Assembly: GCF_001005085.2 (NCBI RefSeq)
Contig: NZ_LBMU02000037.1
Span: 182,166 to 246,165 of the forward strand
Origin: Streptomyces humi
GTDB lineage: Bacteria; Actinomycetota; Actinomycetes; Streptomycetales; Streptomycetaceae
Direction of reading: 5' to 3'
Length of the DNA: 64,000 nt
The position numbers and the translations under genes were made by a program. The stretch's first letter is position 1; every line of letters starts with the position of its first letter. The notes below the pieces were generated by a model. It made no database searches, was not told the origin of the DNA, and saw only the letters and a list, made by a program, of their open reading frames with translations. Shown in pieces: positions 16,464 to 23,898 of the stretch.

Positions 16464-16597
16464 GCGGACAACGTACGGCAGCGGGCGGGCGGGACACCGG
16501 TGGATATTCCCGCGCCGGACAGGCATAGTGGCGCCGCTCCGCACGCGTCACCAGGGATACGGGGCCCGGACACGAGGTGGGCCCGGGGGAAGAGAAG

Positions 16598-17164
16598 GTG
16601 ACGATGGATGCGGAATCGCAGAAGAGCTTCCGGGAGTTCGTGGACAGTCGGTCCACGGCCCTGCTGAGGACGGCCGTGCTGCTGACCGGCGGTGACCAGC
16701 ACGCCGCCGAGGACCTCCTTCAGAACGCCCTGATCAAGGCGGCCGGCCGCTGGCAGCGCATCGAGGAGCCCGAGGCCTACGTACGGCAGGTGCTCTACCG
16801 GCAGCAGATCAGCCGGTGGCGGCTGAAGTGGCGCCGGCGCGAACTCAGCGTCGCCGAACCGCCGGAGAGCTCACCGGCCCCCGACGCCACGTCCGCCGCC
16901 GAACTGCGGCTCGTGCTGCGTGCCGCCCTGTCCCGGCTCACCGCCCGGCAGCGCACCGTCCTGGTCCTGCGCTACTTCGAGGACCTCCCCGAGGCCGACG
17001 TGGCCCGGCTGCTCGGCTGCTCCGTCGGCACCGTGCGGTCCACCGCCCACCGCTCGCTGGCCCGGCTGCGCGCCCTCGCGCCCGAACTGGCCGCCCTCGA
17101 TCCGGACCCCGGCCGCGAACAGCCGCCGTCCCGTGACTACTCGCCCGTGGAGGTGCGGCCGTGA
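16598..17164 (+). CDS. RNA polymerase sigma factor, SigE-type ECF
   Basis: 188 residues from the GTG at 16598, with GGGGGAAGAG just upstream; ATG 16604 is also possible. Sigma region 2 is LLRTAVLLTGGDQHAAEDLLQNALIKAAGRWQRIEEPEAYVRQVLYRQQISRWR, and region 4 is LTARQRTVLVLRYFEDLPEADVARLLGCSVGTVRSTAHRSLARLR. This matches the actinobacterial SigE-type ECF subfamily that lacks a classic ZAS anti-sigma. The stop overlaps the start of the next gene, whose product has a cytoplasmic N-terminus and a membrane helix and may regulate this sigma factor. Confidence 0.9.
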   Translation: MTMDAESQKSFREFVDSRSTALLRTAVLLTGGDQHAAEDLLQNALIKAAGRWQRIEEPEAYVRQVLYRQQISRWRLKWRRRELSVAEPPESSPAPDATSAAELRLVLRAALSRLTARQRTVLVLRYFEDLPEADVARLLGCSVGTVRSTAHRSLARLRALAPELAALDPDPGREQPPSRDYSPVEVRP

Positions 17165-18390
17165 ACATCGAGGAACTCGTGCGTGACTCCCTGCGGGAGC
17201 TGGCCGCGGAGCAGCCGCCCGCGGTACCGGGCTTCGCCGACCGGGTGCTGGCCGTGCGCCGGCGCCGCCGCGGCCGCAGGCTCGCCGCGGTGGCCGCCGC
17301 GACGGCCGCCGTGGTCGCCGTCGCCGTGGCGGTGCCGGTGCTGGACTCGGGGCGGAACGACGTCCGTCCGTCCGGGGTCGTGGGGCGGAACGGGATCGCC
17401 GGCCACCCGGACCAGTCGCCGCCCCGCGAACTGATCGCGGCCGGGCAGACCGCGCTCGCCGCCTACTACACCTGGCGCACCGTGCCGCGGACGGAGAAGC
17501 AGACGGAGAAGAAGGGCAGCAGCGAACGCACCTACTGGCTGCTCGACCCGGGGACCGGTACCTACGTGAAGGACTCCCGGTGGTCCGTCGTCGCCGTCGC
17601 ACCGGGCCTGCGGACGGCGGCCGTGCTGGAGCGGAACCTGCCCGTGAGCCGGATCGGTCTGCTCGACCTCGCGACCCGCAAGGTCGAGCGCTGGATCCCC
17701 GTCGAGCACCCGGTCGCCGGGCTCGCGTTCTCGTACGACGGGGCCCGGCTGCTGGCGACGACCTACGACGGCGACCCCGACGCACGGCACAAGTACCAGG
17801 ACCTCAAGGGCGGCTGGGGCTGGGGGCCCACCTCGGGCACGTCCACCCGGACCGGCTTCTACGACGTGGACGTGGTCTCCGGAAAGGGCTCCTGGACGGG
17901 GGTCGCCTCCGACCGTGACACCCTCGCCCGCGCGGACTTCTCGTTCAGCCGCACCGGCGACCAGGTGTACGCGCAGGTCCTGGGCAAGCACGACGGCACC
18001 CAGCAGTTCTACGACCTCGACGGCGAGAAGGCGGCCGGTCCGGCGAACGAGCGGTACCTGCGCGCGGACGTCGACGCCCGGCTCTCCCCGGACGGCCGGC
18101 TCGCCGCGCTCGGCCTGGCGAAGGAGATCGCCCCCGGGAAGTCGTACTCCTCGATCCGCGATCCCCGCACCGGAAAGGAGATCACCAAGGTCCGCGGCGC
18201 CGGACTGCTCGCCTGGGCCGACGACCGGCGGCTCGTCGCCTGGGAACGGGTGACCGGCCTGGACGAGCCGTACCAGCCCCGGCTCGTGCTGGTGACGATC
18301 GGCAGCGACCGGGTCGTGCCACTGAGCGGGGTCCAGAAGGAGATGTTCGAGGAGACCAAGGGGTGGCAGCCGGTCTTCGTCCGCCGCTGA
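17161..18390 (+). CDS. membrane-anchored WD40/propeller-like partner of the sigma factor
   Basis: A 409-residue protein that starts with about 35 cytoplasmic residues (NIEELVRDSLRELAAEQPPAVPGFADRVLAVRRRRRGRR). A single membrane segment follows at ~41-58, then an extracytoplasmic part with propeller-like strands such as GLAFSYDGARLLATTYDG, ARADFSFSRTGDQVYAQVLG and DARLSPDGRLAALGLA. It overlaps the sigma gene by four bases (GTGA). The layout (short cytosolic tail, one helix, outer sensor) is what an anti-sigma or signal-input protein would have, but no zinc anti-sigma motif is visible. It ends one base before the convergent dapA gene. Confidence 0.75.
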   Translation: MNIEELVRDSLRELAAEQPPAVPGFADRVLAVRRRRRGRRLAAVAAATAAVVAVAVAVPVLDSGRNDVRPSGVVGRNGIAGHPDQSPPRELIAAGQTALAAYYTWRTVPRTEKQTEKKGSSERTYWLLDPGTGTYVKDSRWSVVAVAPGLRTAAVLERNLPVSRIGLLDLATRKVERWIPVEHPVAGLAFSYDGARLLATTYDGDPDARHKYQDLKGGWGWGPTSGTSTRTGFYDVDVVSGKGSWTGVASDRDTLARADFSFSRTGDQVYAQVLGKHDGTQQFYDLDGEKAAGPANERYLRADVDARLSPDGRLAALGLAKEIAPGKSYSSIRDPRTGKEITKVRGAGLLAWADDRRLVAWERVTGLDEPYQPRLVLVTIGSDRVVPLSGVQKEMFEETKGWQPVFVRR

Positions 18391-19305
18391 TCAGGCGGCC
18401 GTGAACTCCTCGTACACCGCCATCAGCCCGTCGGCCGCCTCCCGGCCGGCGGGCCGCAGCGGCGCCCGTACCGGCCCGGCCGGCAGGCCCAGCGCGGTGA
18501 GCAGGGCCTTCGCCGTGACCGTGCCGGGCAGGCCCGCCGCCGTCATCGCCTCGATCAACGGCGTGGCCCGCAGCTGGAGTCGGGCCGCGCCCGCGGTGTC
18601 GCCCGCGTCGAAAGCGTCGAGGATCGCGGCGACCCGGCCCGGCACGACGTTCGCCACCGTGCTCACACAGCCCGCCGCGCCCACCGCGTACAGGGCGAGG
18701 ATGTGCTCGTCGCAGCCCGCGTAGTACGCCAGCCCGGTTTCCGTCGGCCCGGTGCGCGCCAGCACCTTCTGGGTGCCGAGGAAGTCGTACGAGCAGTCCT
18801 TCACGGCGACGATCCGGGGGTGCGCGGCGAGCCGGATCATCGTCTCCGGTTCGATCCTGGTGCCGGTGCGGCCCGGGATGTCGTACAGCATCACCGGCAG
18901 CCCGCTCGCCTCCGCCACGTCGAGGAAGTGTGCCTCCAGGGCGTCCTGCGGCGGCCGGCTGTAGTACGGCGACACCACCAGGACGCCGTCCGCGCCCGCC
19001 TTCTCCGCCGCCAGCGCCAGTTCGACGGTGTGCCGGGTGTCGGCGGTGCCCACGCCCGCCACGACCGGCACCCCCTCGCCCACCGTCTCCCGGACGGCCG
19101 TGATCAGCTGCGCCTTCTCCGTGTCCGTGGTGGTAGGCGACTCCCCGGTGGTGCCGTTCACCACCAGGCCGTCACAGCCGTCTGCCACGAGACGGGCGGC
19201 CAGCCGCCGGGCCCCGTCGAGGTCGAGCGCCCCCGTCGCGGTGAACGGCGTGACCATCGCACAGAGGGTGCGGCCGAAGGGGGATGCGCTGTGTGAGTTC
19301 GTCAT
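18391..19305 (-). CDS. dapA: 4-hydroxy-tetrahydrodipicolinate synthase
   Basis: A 304-residue TIM-barrel enzyme of the DHDPS/NAL family, condensing pyruvate with aspartate semialdehyde in lysine/diaminopimelate synthesis. Pocket motif GTTGESPTTT is present, the catalytic tyrosine is in LPVMLYDIPGRTG, and the Schiff-base lysine is in RIVAVKDCSYD. This set fits true DapA better than the two other DHDPS-fold proteins in the window (46909 and 52041). Start ATG 19305 has no strong ribosome-binding site. The stop abuts the stop of the convergent gene with no spacer, so readthrough interference is possible. Confidence 0.87.
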   Translation of the reverse strand: MTNSHSASPFGRTLCAMVTPFTATGALDLDGARRLAARLVADGCDGLVVNGTTGESPTTTDTEKAQLITAVRETVGEGVPVVAGVGTADTRHTVELALAAEKAGADGVLVVSPYYSRPPQDALEAHFLDVAEASGLPVMLYDIPGRTGTRIEPETMIRLAAHPRIVAVKDCSYDFLGTQKVLARTGPTETGLAYYAGCDEHILALYAVGAAGCVSTVANVVPGRVAAILDAFDAGDTAGAARLQLRATPLIEAMTAAGLPGTVTAKALLTALGLPAGPVRAPLRPAGREAADGLMAVYEEFTAA

Positions 19306-19481
19306 GGGGGTAGTCTCGGCACCATGACGACTTAGCTCTACTTAATTCTTCTACGGTTCATGTCTTAGGGATGCTACGACGTGTAAGTGCCGACGGTGGG
19401 ACGGGCAGGGCTGATCGCCGCTGATCCGGGTAGCCGGAGTGTCAAGCAGAGTGGATGCCGACGACACTCAGGAGGGGCACG

Positions 19482-19964
19482 ATGACGAAGCGGACCGTAC
19501 GTGAAACGGGGGCTCGACTGACCGAGGGCGCGGGCGAGTTGGCGGCGAAGGCCGACCTCAAGGGGCGCACCCAGGCCCGTGCCGCCGATCTGAAGGACAA
19601 GGCCGGTGCCCTGACCGTGCAGTTGCGCGAGGGTGCGACCAAGGCCGGTCACCAGGCGCAGAGTCGGGCCGCCAAGGGCGGTCACGCGGCGCAGGAGCAG
19701 ATGCTGAAGGCCCGTCACGCGCTCCAGGAGCGGGCACTCGGGGCCGGGCACGCCGTCCAGGAGCAGGCCGGCCGGGCGGGACACCTCGCGTCCGAGAAGG
19801 CCGCCGGCGCCGGGCACGCCGCCCGGGGGCCTCTCGCGCAGCCCGCGCGGATGGCGGTCAGGGCCGCCCTGCGCCGCCCGCGCCAGATCCTGATCGCCGG
19901 TGCCGCCTTCGCCGCCGCGGGCATGGCGGCCGCGGGCGTGCTGCGCCGGTACCGGCGCCACTGA
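19482..19964 (+). CDS. repetitive amphipathic-helix protein with C-terminal membrane anchor
   Basis: A 160-residue basic protein starting at ATG 19482 (AGGAGGGGC upstream), nine codons inside the longest frame. Residues ~10-115 are a run of 11-12-residue helical repeats rich in Ala, Gly, Lys and Gln, e.g. TKAGHQAQSRAAKGGHAAQEQMLKARHALQE; it resembles LEA/apolipoprotein-like or DUF3618-type proteins. A hydrophobic segment ILIAGAAFAAAGMAAAGVL near the end is followed by RRYRRH. Such proteins may coat membranes or bind DNA; no function is established. The downstream gap carries the large inverted repeat. Confidence 0.72.
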   Translation: MTKRTVRETGARLTEGAGELAAKADLKGRTQARAADLKDKAGALTVQLREGATKAGHQAQSRAAKGGHAAQEQMLKARHALQERALGAGHAVQEQAGRAGHLASEKAAGAGHAARGPLAQPARMAVRAALRRPRQILIAGAAFAAAGMAAAGVLRRYRRH

Positions 19965-19985
19965 GATCCGCCCATGGGGTCCGTC

Positions 19986-20053
19986 GGCCCCACCGTCTCA
20001 CCGAAAACCAGAACCGTCTGGACAAAAAAACTTTTCGGTGAGACGGTGGGGCC
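19986..20053. promoter_or_regulatory. 22-bp perfect inverted repeat ending at a start codon
   Basis: Left arm 19986-20007 and right arm 20032-20053 are perfect complements over 22 bases; each contains CACCG-TCT-CACCG (right arm in complement). The 24-base spacer holds a second small hairpin, CCAGA-ACCG-TCTGG, and a run of seven A. The motif ACCGTCT occurs twice directly and once inverted. The right arm ends exactly at the ATG of the next gene. As DNA it may be an operator; as RNA it would place the start codon at the foot of a very stable stem. Confidence 0.85.
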
Positions 20054-20902
20054 ATGCTGGATGTCACCGTGATCGAGGACCCCGAGGCGGCGGCCGTGTC
20101 GCTGGACCCTGTACGGGCCCGGCTGCTCGCCGAACTCGCCGCGGCCCCCGCGTCGGCCACGATGCTGGCCGGGAAGGTCGGGCTGCCCCGGCAGAAGGTG
20201 AACTACCACCTCAGGGCGCTGGAACGGCACGGCCTGGTCGAACTGGCCGGGGAACGGCGCAAGGGCAACGTCACCGAACGGCTGATGCGGGCGACCGCCG
20301 CGTCGTACGTCATCTCACCGGCCGCGCTGCCCGCCGTACAGCCGGACCCGGACCGCTTCCGGGACCAGCTCTCCGCACGCTGGCTGCTCGCGCTCGGCGC
20401 CCGGCTGGTACGTGACGTCGGCACGCTGATCACCGGGGCCGCCAAGGCCCGCAAGCGGCTGGCGACCTACGCGCTGGACGGCGAGGTCCGTTTCGCCTCC
20501 GCCGCCGACCGGGCGGCCTTCGTGCAGGAGCTGACGGCGGGCGTGAGCGCGCTCATCCGCAAGTACGACGCGCCCGACGCGGGCGGCGGCCGTGACCACC
20601 GGATCGTCGTCGCCGTCCATCCCACGGTCAAGGAACCACCGGTGTCCACGGCGGAGGAACCGTCCGCCGTGGACACGGCCGAGCCGTCCGCCGTCCCGGG
20701 CGCCGAGCCGTCGGCCGTCCCGGCTGGCGAGCCGTCCGCCGTACCGGCTGGCGAGCCGTCCGGCCTCGCGGCCGCGGAACCTGCGTCGGCCCCGGCCGCG
20801 GAACCGCCGTTGTCCCCCGCCGCGGAACCGCCGTCGTCCCCGGCCGGGGGGCCGCCGGCGCCCGCGGCCGGTGAACGGCACACCCCCGAACTGGACCAGT
20901 AG
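20054..20902 (+). CDS. ArsR-type winged-helix regulator with repetitive Pro/Ala-rich tail
   Basis: A 282-residue protein. Residues ~15-85 form an ArsR-like winged helix (LDPVRARLLAELAAAPASATMLAGKVGLPRQKVNYHLRALERHGLVELAGERRKGNVTERL). A helical middle follows, with RKRLATYALDGEVRFASAADRAAFVQELTAGVSALIRKYD (to ~180). The tail (~190-282) is built of eight-residue repeats. The next gene, an SRPBCC protein, follows after 17 bp and is probably its partner: such pairs of ArsR regulator and activator-of-Hsp90-like domain are common. No clear ribosome-binding site exists because the inverted repeat occupies that space. Confidence 0.82.
   Translation: MLDVTVIEDPEAAAVSLDPVRARLLAELAAAPASATMLAGKVGLPRQKVNYHLRALERHGLVELAGERRKGNVTERLMRATAASYVISPAALPAVQPDPDRFRDQLSARWLLALGARLVRDVGTLITGAAKARKRLATYALDGEVRFASAADRAAFVQELTAGVSALIRKYDAPDAGGGRDHRIVVAVHPTVKEPPVSTAEEPSAVDTAEPSAVPGAEPSAVPAGEPSAVPAGEPSGLAAAEPASAPAAEPPLSPAAEPPSSPAGGPPAPAAGERHTPELDQ
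20678..20869 (+). repeat. 24-bp coding repeats in the regulator tail
   Basis: Eight consecutive 24-bp units encode AEPSAVPG, AEPSAVPA, GEPSAVPA, GEPSGLAA, AEPASAPA, AEPPLSPA, AEPPSSPA and GGPPAPAA. The first three are closest to each other. Such an array is prone to length change. Confidence 0.85.
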
Positions 20903-20919
20903 GCAGCAGGAGCCCCGTC

Positions 20920-21657
20920 ATGTCGAAGGAATTCGAGATCGTCCGTGAGTTCGAGGTCGACGCCACGCCCGCGGAGGTGTGGGAGGCGATCACCAACGGC
21001 ACCGGTGCGTACCTGTGGCCGATGGAGCCGCCCGAGCCCCGGGTGGGCGGCGCGGCGGCCTTCGGGTCCACCGTCGCCGCCTATGATCCGCCGCACCACC
21101 TGATCACCCGCAGCGAGGACGTAGGGTTCCCGACCCAGAGCGCCAACCAGCTGGAGCATCTGGTCGAGCCCCGGGACGGCGGCCGCCGTGCCTGGGTGCG
21201 CTACGTGCACAGCGGGATCTTCACCGACGACTGGGACAACCAGTACGACGGCGCGAACCGGCACACCGACTTCTACCTGCACACCCTGCGCGAGTACCTC
21301 ACCCACTTCGCGCCCCGCCCGGTCACCTTCGCCCAGCTGAACGGGCCGGAGGCGTCCCGGGCGCCGGACGCCTTCGACGCCGTGACCCGGGCCCTCGGCC
21401 TGCCGGACGACACGGCCGAGGGCACCAAGGCGGGCGTCCGCGGGCCCGGCGGGCGGACCCTGGACGCGGTGGTCGACCACCGCGACCCGTACTTCGTCGG
21501 GTTGCGCACCGACGACGCCCTCGTCCGGTTCTTCGGACGCAACCACTGGGGTGCCCCCGTCGGCATCAGCGTGCACGACTTCGCGCCGGACGCCGACGCC
21601 CGGGCGAACGAGGCCGCCTGGCAGGACTGGCTGAACGGGGTGTTCGGCCAGTCCTGA
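20920..21657 (+). CDS. SRPBCC (AHSA1-like) domain protein
   Basis: A 245-residue protein starting at ATG 20920 with AGGAGC upstream. The N-terminal 150 residues fit the START/SRPBCC ligand-pocket fold: FEIVREFEVDATPAEVWEAITNGTGAYLWPMEP at the start, then beta-strands and a long C-terminal helix DFYLHTLREYLTHFAP. A second half (~160-245) with DAVVDHRDPYFVGLRTDDALVRFFGRNHWG may be a degenerate second copy. Paired with the ArsR-type regulator, it may bind a hydrophobic ligand; the ligand is unknown. Confidence 0.8.
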   Translation: MSKEFEIVREFEVDATPAEVWEAITNGTGAYLWPMEPPEPRVGGAAAFGSTVAAYDPPHHLITRSEDVGFPTQSANQLEHLVEPRDGGRRAWVRYVHSGIFTDDWDNQYDGANRHTDFYLHTLREYLTHFAPRPVTFAQLNGPEASRAPDAFDAVTRALGLPDDTAEGTKAGVRGPGGRTLDAVVDHRDPYFVGLRTDDALVRFFGRNHWGAPVGISVHDFAPDADARANEAAWQDWLNGVFGQS

Positions 21658-21678
21658 ACCGCCGCCGTCGCTCCGACC

Positions 21679-21732
21679 GCTCCGGCCGCTGCTACTGCTC
21701 CGGCCGCTGCGACTGCTGTGGCCGCCATGGCC
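21679..21732. repeat. 18-bp tandem repeat between convergent genes
   Basis: Two units GCTCCGGCCGCTGCTACT and GCTCCGGCCGCTGCGACT plus a degenerate third copy fill most of the 76-bp space before the nuclease stop codon. No clear terminator stem is seen. Confidence 0.6.
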
Positions 21733-21733
21733 G

Positions 21734-23560
21734 CTACGGGCGGAAGCGCAGCACCTGCGGGTCGTGGTCGCTGATCTGGTCGTGGAACTCCGAGTTGATG
21801 TGCACGCTGTCGTACGCGAAGTCGCCGTCGCCGCGGATCTTCTTGCTGATCAGGATCTGGTCCAGGACCTGCTCGTTGCCCTGGTAGTCGTAGGTGTAGC
21901 GCTCCTTCGTGGGCAGCGACTGGATCGCCGACCAGAGCGCGCCGCCCTGCTCCAGGATCTTGGTGGTGCCGGAGAAGTCGAAGTCGTTCATGTCGCCGAG
22001 CGCGATGACCTCGGCGTCCTTCTGGACGTCCAGGATGTTCTTGACGAACGCGTTGACCAGCGTCGCCTGAGCGTGGCGCTGGGTCTCCGAGCTGCGCACC
22101 ACCGGCTGGTACTGCGAGGTCAGACCCTGGTCGCCGCCCTTGGAGTTGAGGTGGTTGGCGATCACGAAGACCGTCCTGCCGTGGAAGACGAACTCGCCGG
22201 CCAGCGGCTTGCGGCTGGCCGTCCAGGCGGAGTCCGCCGGGGCGATACGGCCGGGGGAGGCCGTCAGCTGCGCCTCGCCGTGCACCTTGGTGACGCCCAC
22301 CGCGCTGGTGGAGTCGCCGCCGGCGCGGTCGACGAAGGAGACCCGCTCCGGGTTGAAGAGGAAGACCTGGCGGATGTTGCCGCCGGGCTCGCCGCCGTCC
22401 TGGTCGTTGACCGGGTCGATGGAGCGCCAGGCGTACTTCGGGCCGCCGGCCGCGACGATCGCGTCGATCAGCTTGTTCACCGTGACGTCGGCGGCGACCG
22501 TGCCGTCGTCCGTCGCGCCGTTGTTGTCCTGGATCTCCTCCAGGGACACGATGTCGGGCGACTGGAGGTTGTGCACGATCGCGGACGCGTGCGCGGCGAA
22601 GGTGCCGTCGGAGGGGTCGAGGTTCTCGACGTTGTAGGTCGCCACCGCCAGCTCGCCGTGCGACTGCTTCTTCGTCGTCTCGCGCTCCAGGCCGCCGCTC
22701 CTCAGGGTGCCCAGCGAGCTCGCGACGAGGGTGTAGCCGCCGTACTGGTTGTAGTCCAGGGGGCCGGTCGTGGCGCCGGCCAGCGTGTCACCGACGTTCG
22801 CCACCGGGAAGTCGGCGGTCGAGCCGAGGGACTGGATCTGTAGCCGGCCGGTGTTCTGGTCGCGGTAGGAGCGGTACAGCGAGCCGCCGCGGACGGTGCG
22901 GTTCTCGTGCGGCTTCACCGTGACCCACAGCTCGGCGTACGGGTCGGTGGCGGTGACCACCCGGGCGTCCTCGACCCGGACGTTCATGCCCTCCAGCGAC
23001 TCGTAGTAGTCCAGGGCGTACTTCTCCGGCCGCAGGGTCAGGCCGTTGATCGAGTTGCCCGCGGCCGCGTCACCCGCCGGGGCGTACGCGCTCGGCACCG
23101 ACTTCTTGTCGATCACGACCGGTGCCGGCACCGCGTTGCCGGTGGAGACGGTGGTGACCGTCGGCTTGGTGATCTCGGTGAGCGACTGGTTGCCGGTCGA
23201 GGCACCGCCCGGGACGTACTCGGAGACCGTGCCGGTCACCGTGACCGAGTCGCCGACGGCGACCTTCGGGGTGGAGCTGGTGAAGACGAAGACGCCCTCG
23301 CTGGTGGCCGGGTCGTCGTCCGGCGTCGGGTCCTGGAGCCAGAAGCCCTTGGAGGAGCCGTAGGTGCGCGTGGCCGTGACGATGCCCGGGACGTCCGTCA
23401 CCTTCTGGCCGGCGTACGGGGATATGCGCGTGGTGCCCTGGACGTCGTGGATGCGCAGGCCGTCGGCCTGGGCGGGCGAGGTGAGGGCGACGGTGGACGC
23501 GGCGCTGCACACGGCTGCGACGGTGAGCGCGGCGAGACGCGCGGAAGACCTGCTCGGCAA
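21734..23560 (-). CDS. secreted endonuclease/exonuclease/phosphatase family nuclease
   Basis: 608 residues from a TTG at 23560, chosen because GGAGGG lies six bases upstream and the encoded N-terminus is a clean Sec signal peptide (LAALTVAAVCSAASTVALTSPAQA). The mature N-terminal region holds an OB-fold-like domain (VTDVPGIVTATRTYGSSKGFWLQDP), as in ExeM-type extracellular nucleases. The EEP catalytic domain follows from about residue 310: ATYNVENLDPSDGTF, DIVSLEEIQDNNG, VFVIANHLNSKGGD, VIALGDMNDF and final ISDHDPQVLRF. It probably degrades extracellular DNA or phosphoesters. PHO-like repeats upstream would fit phosphate control. Confidence 0.88.
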   Translation of the reverse strand: MPSRSSARLAALTVAAVCSAASTVALTSPAQADGLRIHDVQGTTRISPYAGQKVTDVPGIVTATRTYGSSKGFWLQDPTPDDDPATSEGVFVFTSSTPKVAVGDSVTVTGTVSEYVPGGASTGNQSLTEITKPTVTTVSTGNAVPAPVVIDKKSVPSAYAPAGDAAAGNSINGLTLRPEKYALDYYESLEGMNVRVEDARVVTATDPYAELWVTVKPHENRTVRGGSLYRSYRDQNTGRLQIQSLGSTADFPVANVGDTLAGATTGPLDYNQYGGYTLVASSLGTLRSGGLERETTKKQSHGELAVATYNVENLDPSDGTFAAHASAIVHNLQSPDIVSLEEIQDNNGATDDGTVAADVTVNKLIDAIVAAGGPKYAWRSIDPVNDQDGGEPGGNIRQVFLFNPERVSFVDRAGGDSTSAVGVTKVHGEAQLTASPGRIAPADSAWTASRKPLAGEFVFHGRTVFVIANHLNSKGGDQGLTSQYQPVVRSSETQRHAQATLVNAFVKNILDVQKDAEVIALGDMNDFDFSGTTKILEQGGALWSAIQSLPTKERYTYDYQGNEQVLDQILISKKIRGDGDFAYDSVHINSEFHDQISDHDPQVLRFRP

Positions 23561-23652
23561 GGGAATCCCTCCGGGGACATACGGACGTGCCGGGACGAGG
23601 GTGAACCATGGAACGTTCATGACACGTGCGTGCAGAACACGCGACGTGGATG

Positions 23653-23705
23653 TGACGCGCGTAGACACAGAGTGAACACTTGTCCCCCCTTTTCTACGCG
23701 CGTCA
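23653..23705. promoter_or_regulatory. 13-bp inverted repeat and PHO-like repeat upstream of the nuclease
   Basis: TGACGCGCGTAGA (23653-23665) and its exact complement TCTACGCGCGTCA (23693-23705) are 27 bp apart. Read on the minus strand, 23667-23677 is GTTCACTCTGT, close to a PHO-box unit (GTTCACCC-like), and another GGTTCACCC lies at 23602-23610. These sit in the 338-bp gap 23561-23898, which holds no gene that I can see. Which element controls the nuclease is unknown. Confidence 0.45.
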
Positions 23706-23898
23706 ATCTCCTGTGTGGCGAGGGGAGTTGTCAAGGTTTCAGCCATGTACGGGACCGGACGGGGAGATGAACCGGGCGGCATGGGTGGAAATCCGTCTAG
23801 GCTGAGCGGCTGAGCCGTACGGCGTCCAGGTGGTCGTACGGACGTCGCCACGGCGTGGCAGCCGTACGACCGCCCAGGCATCCGAGGAGAACCAGCCG

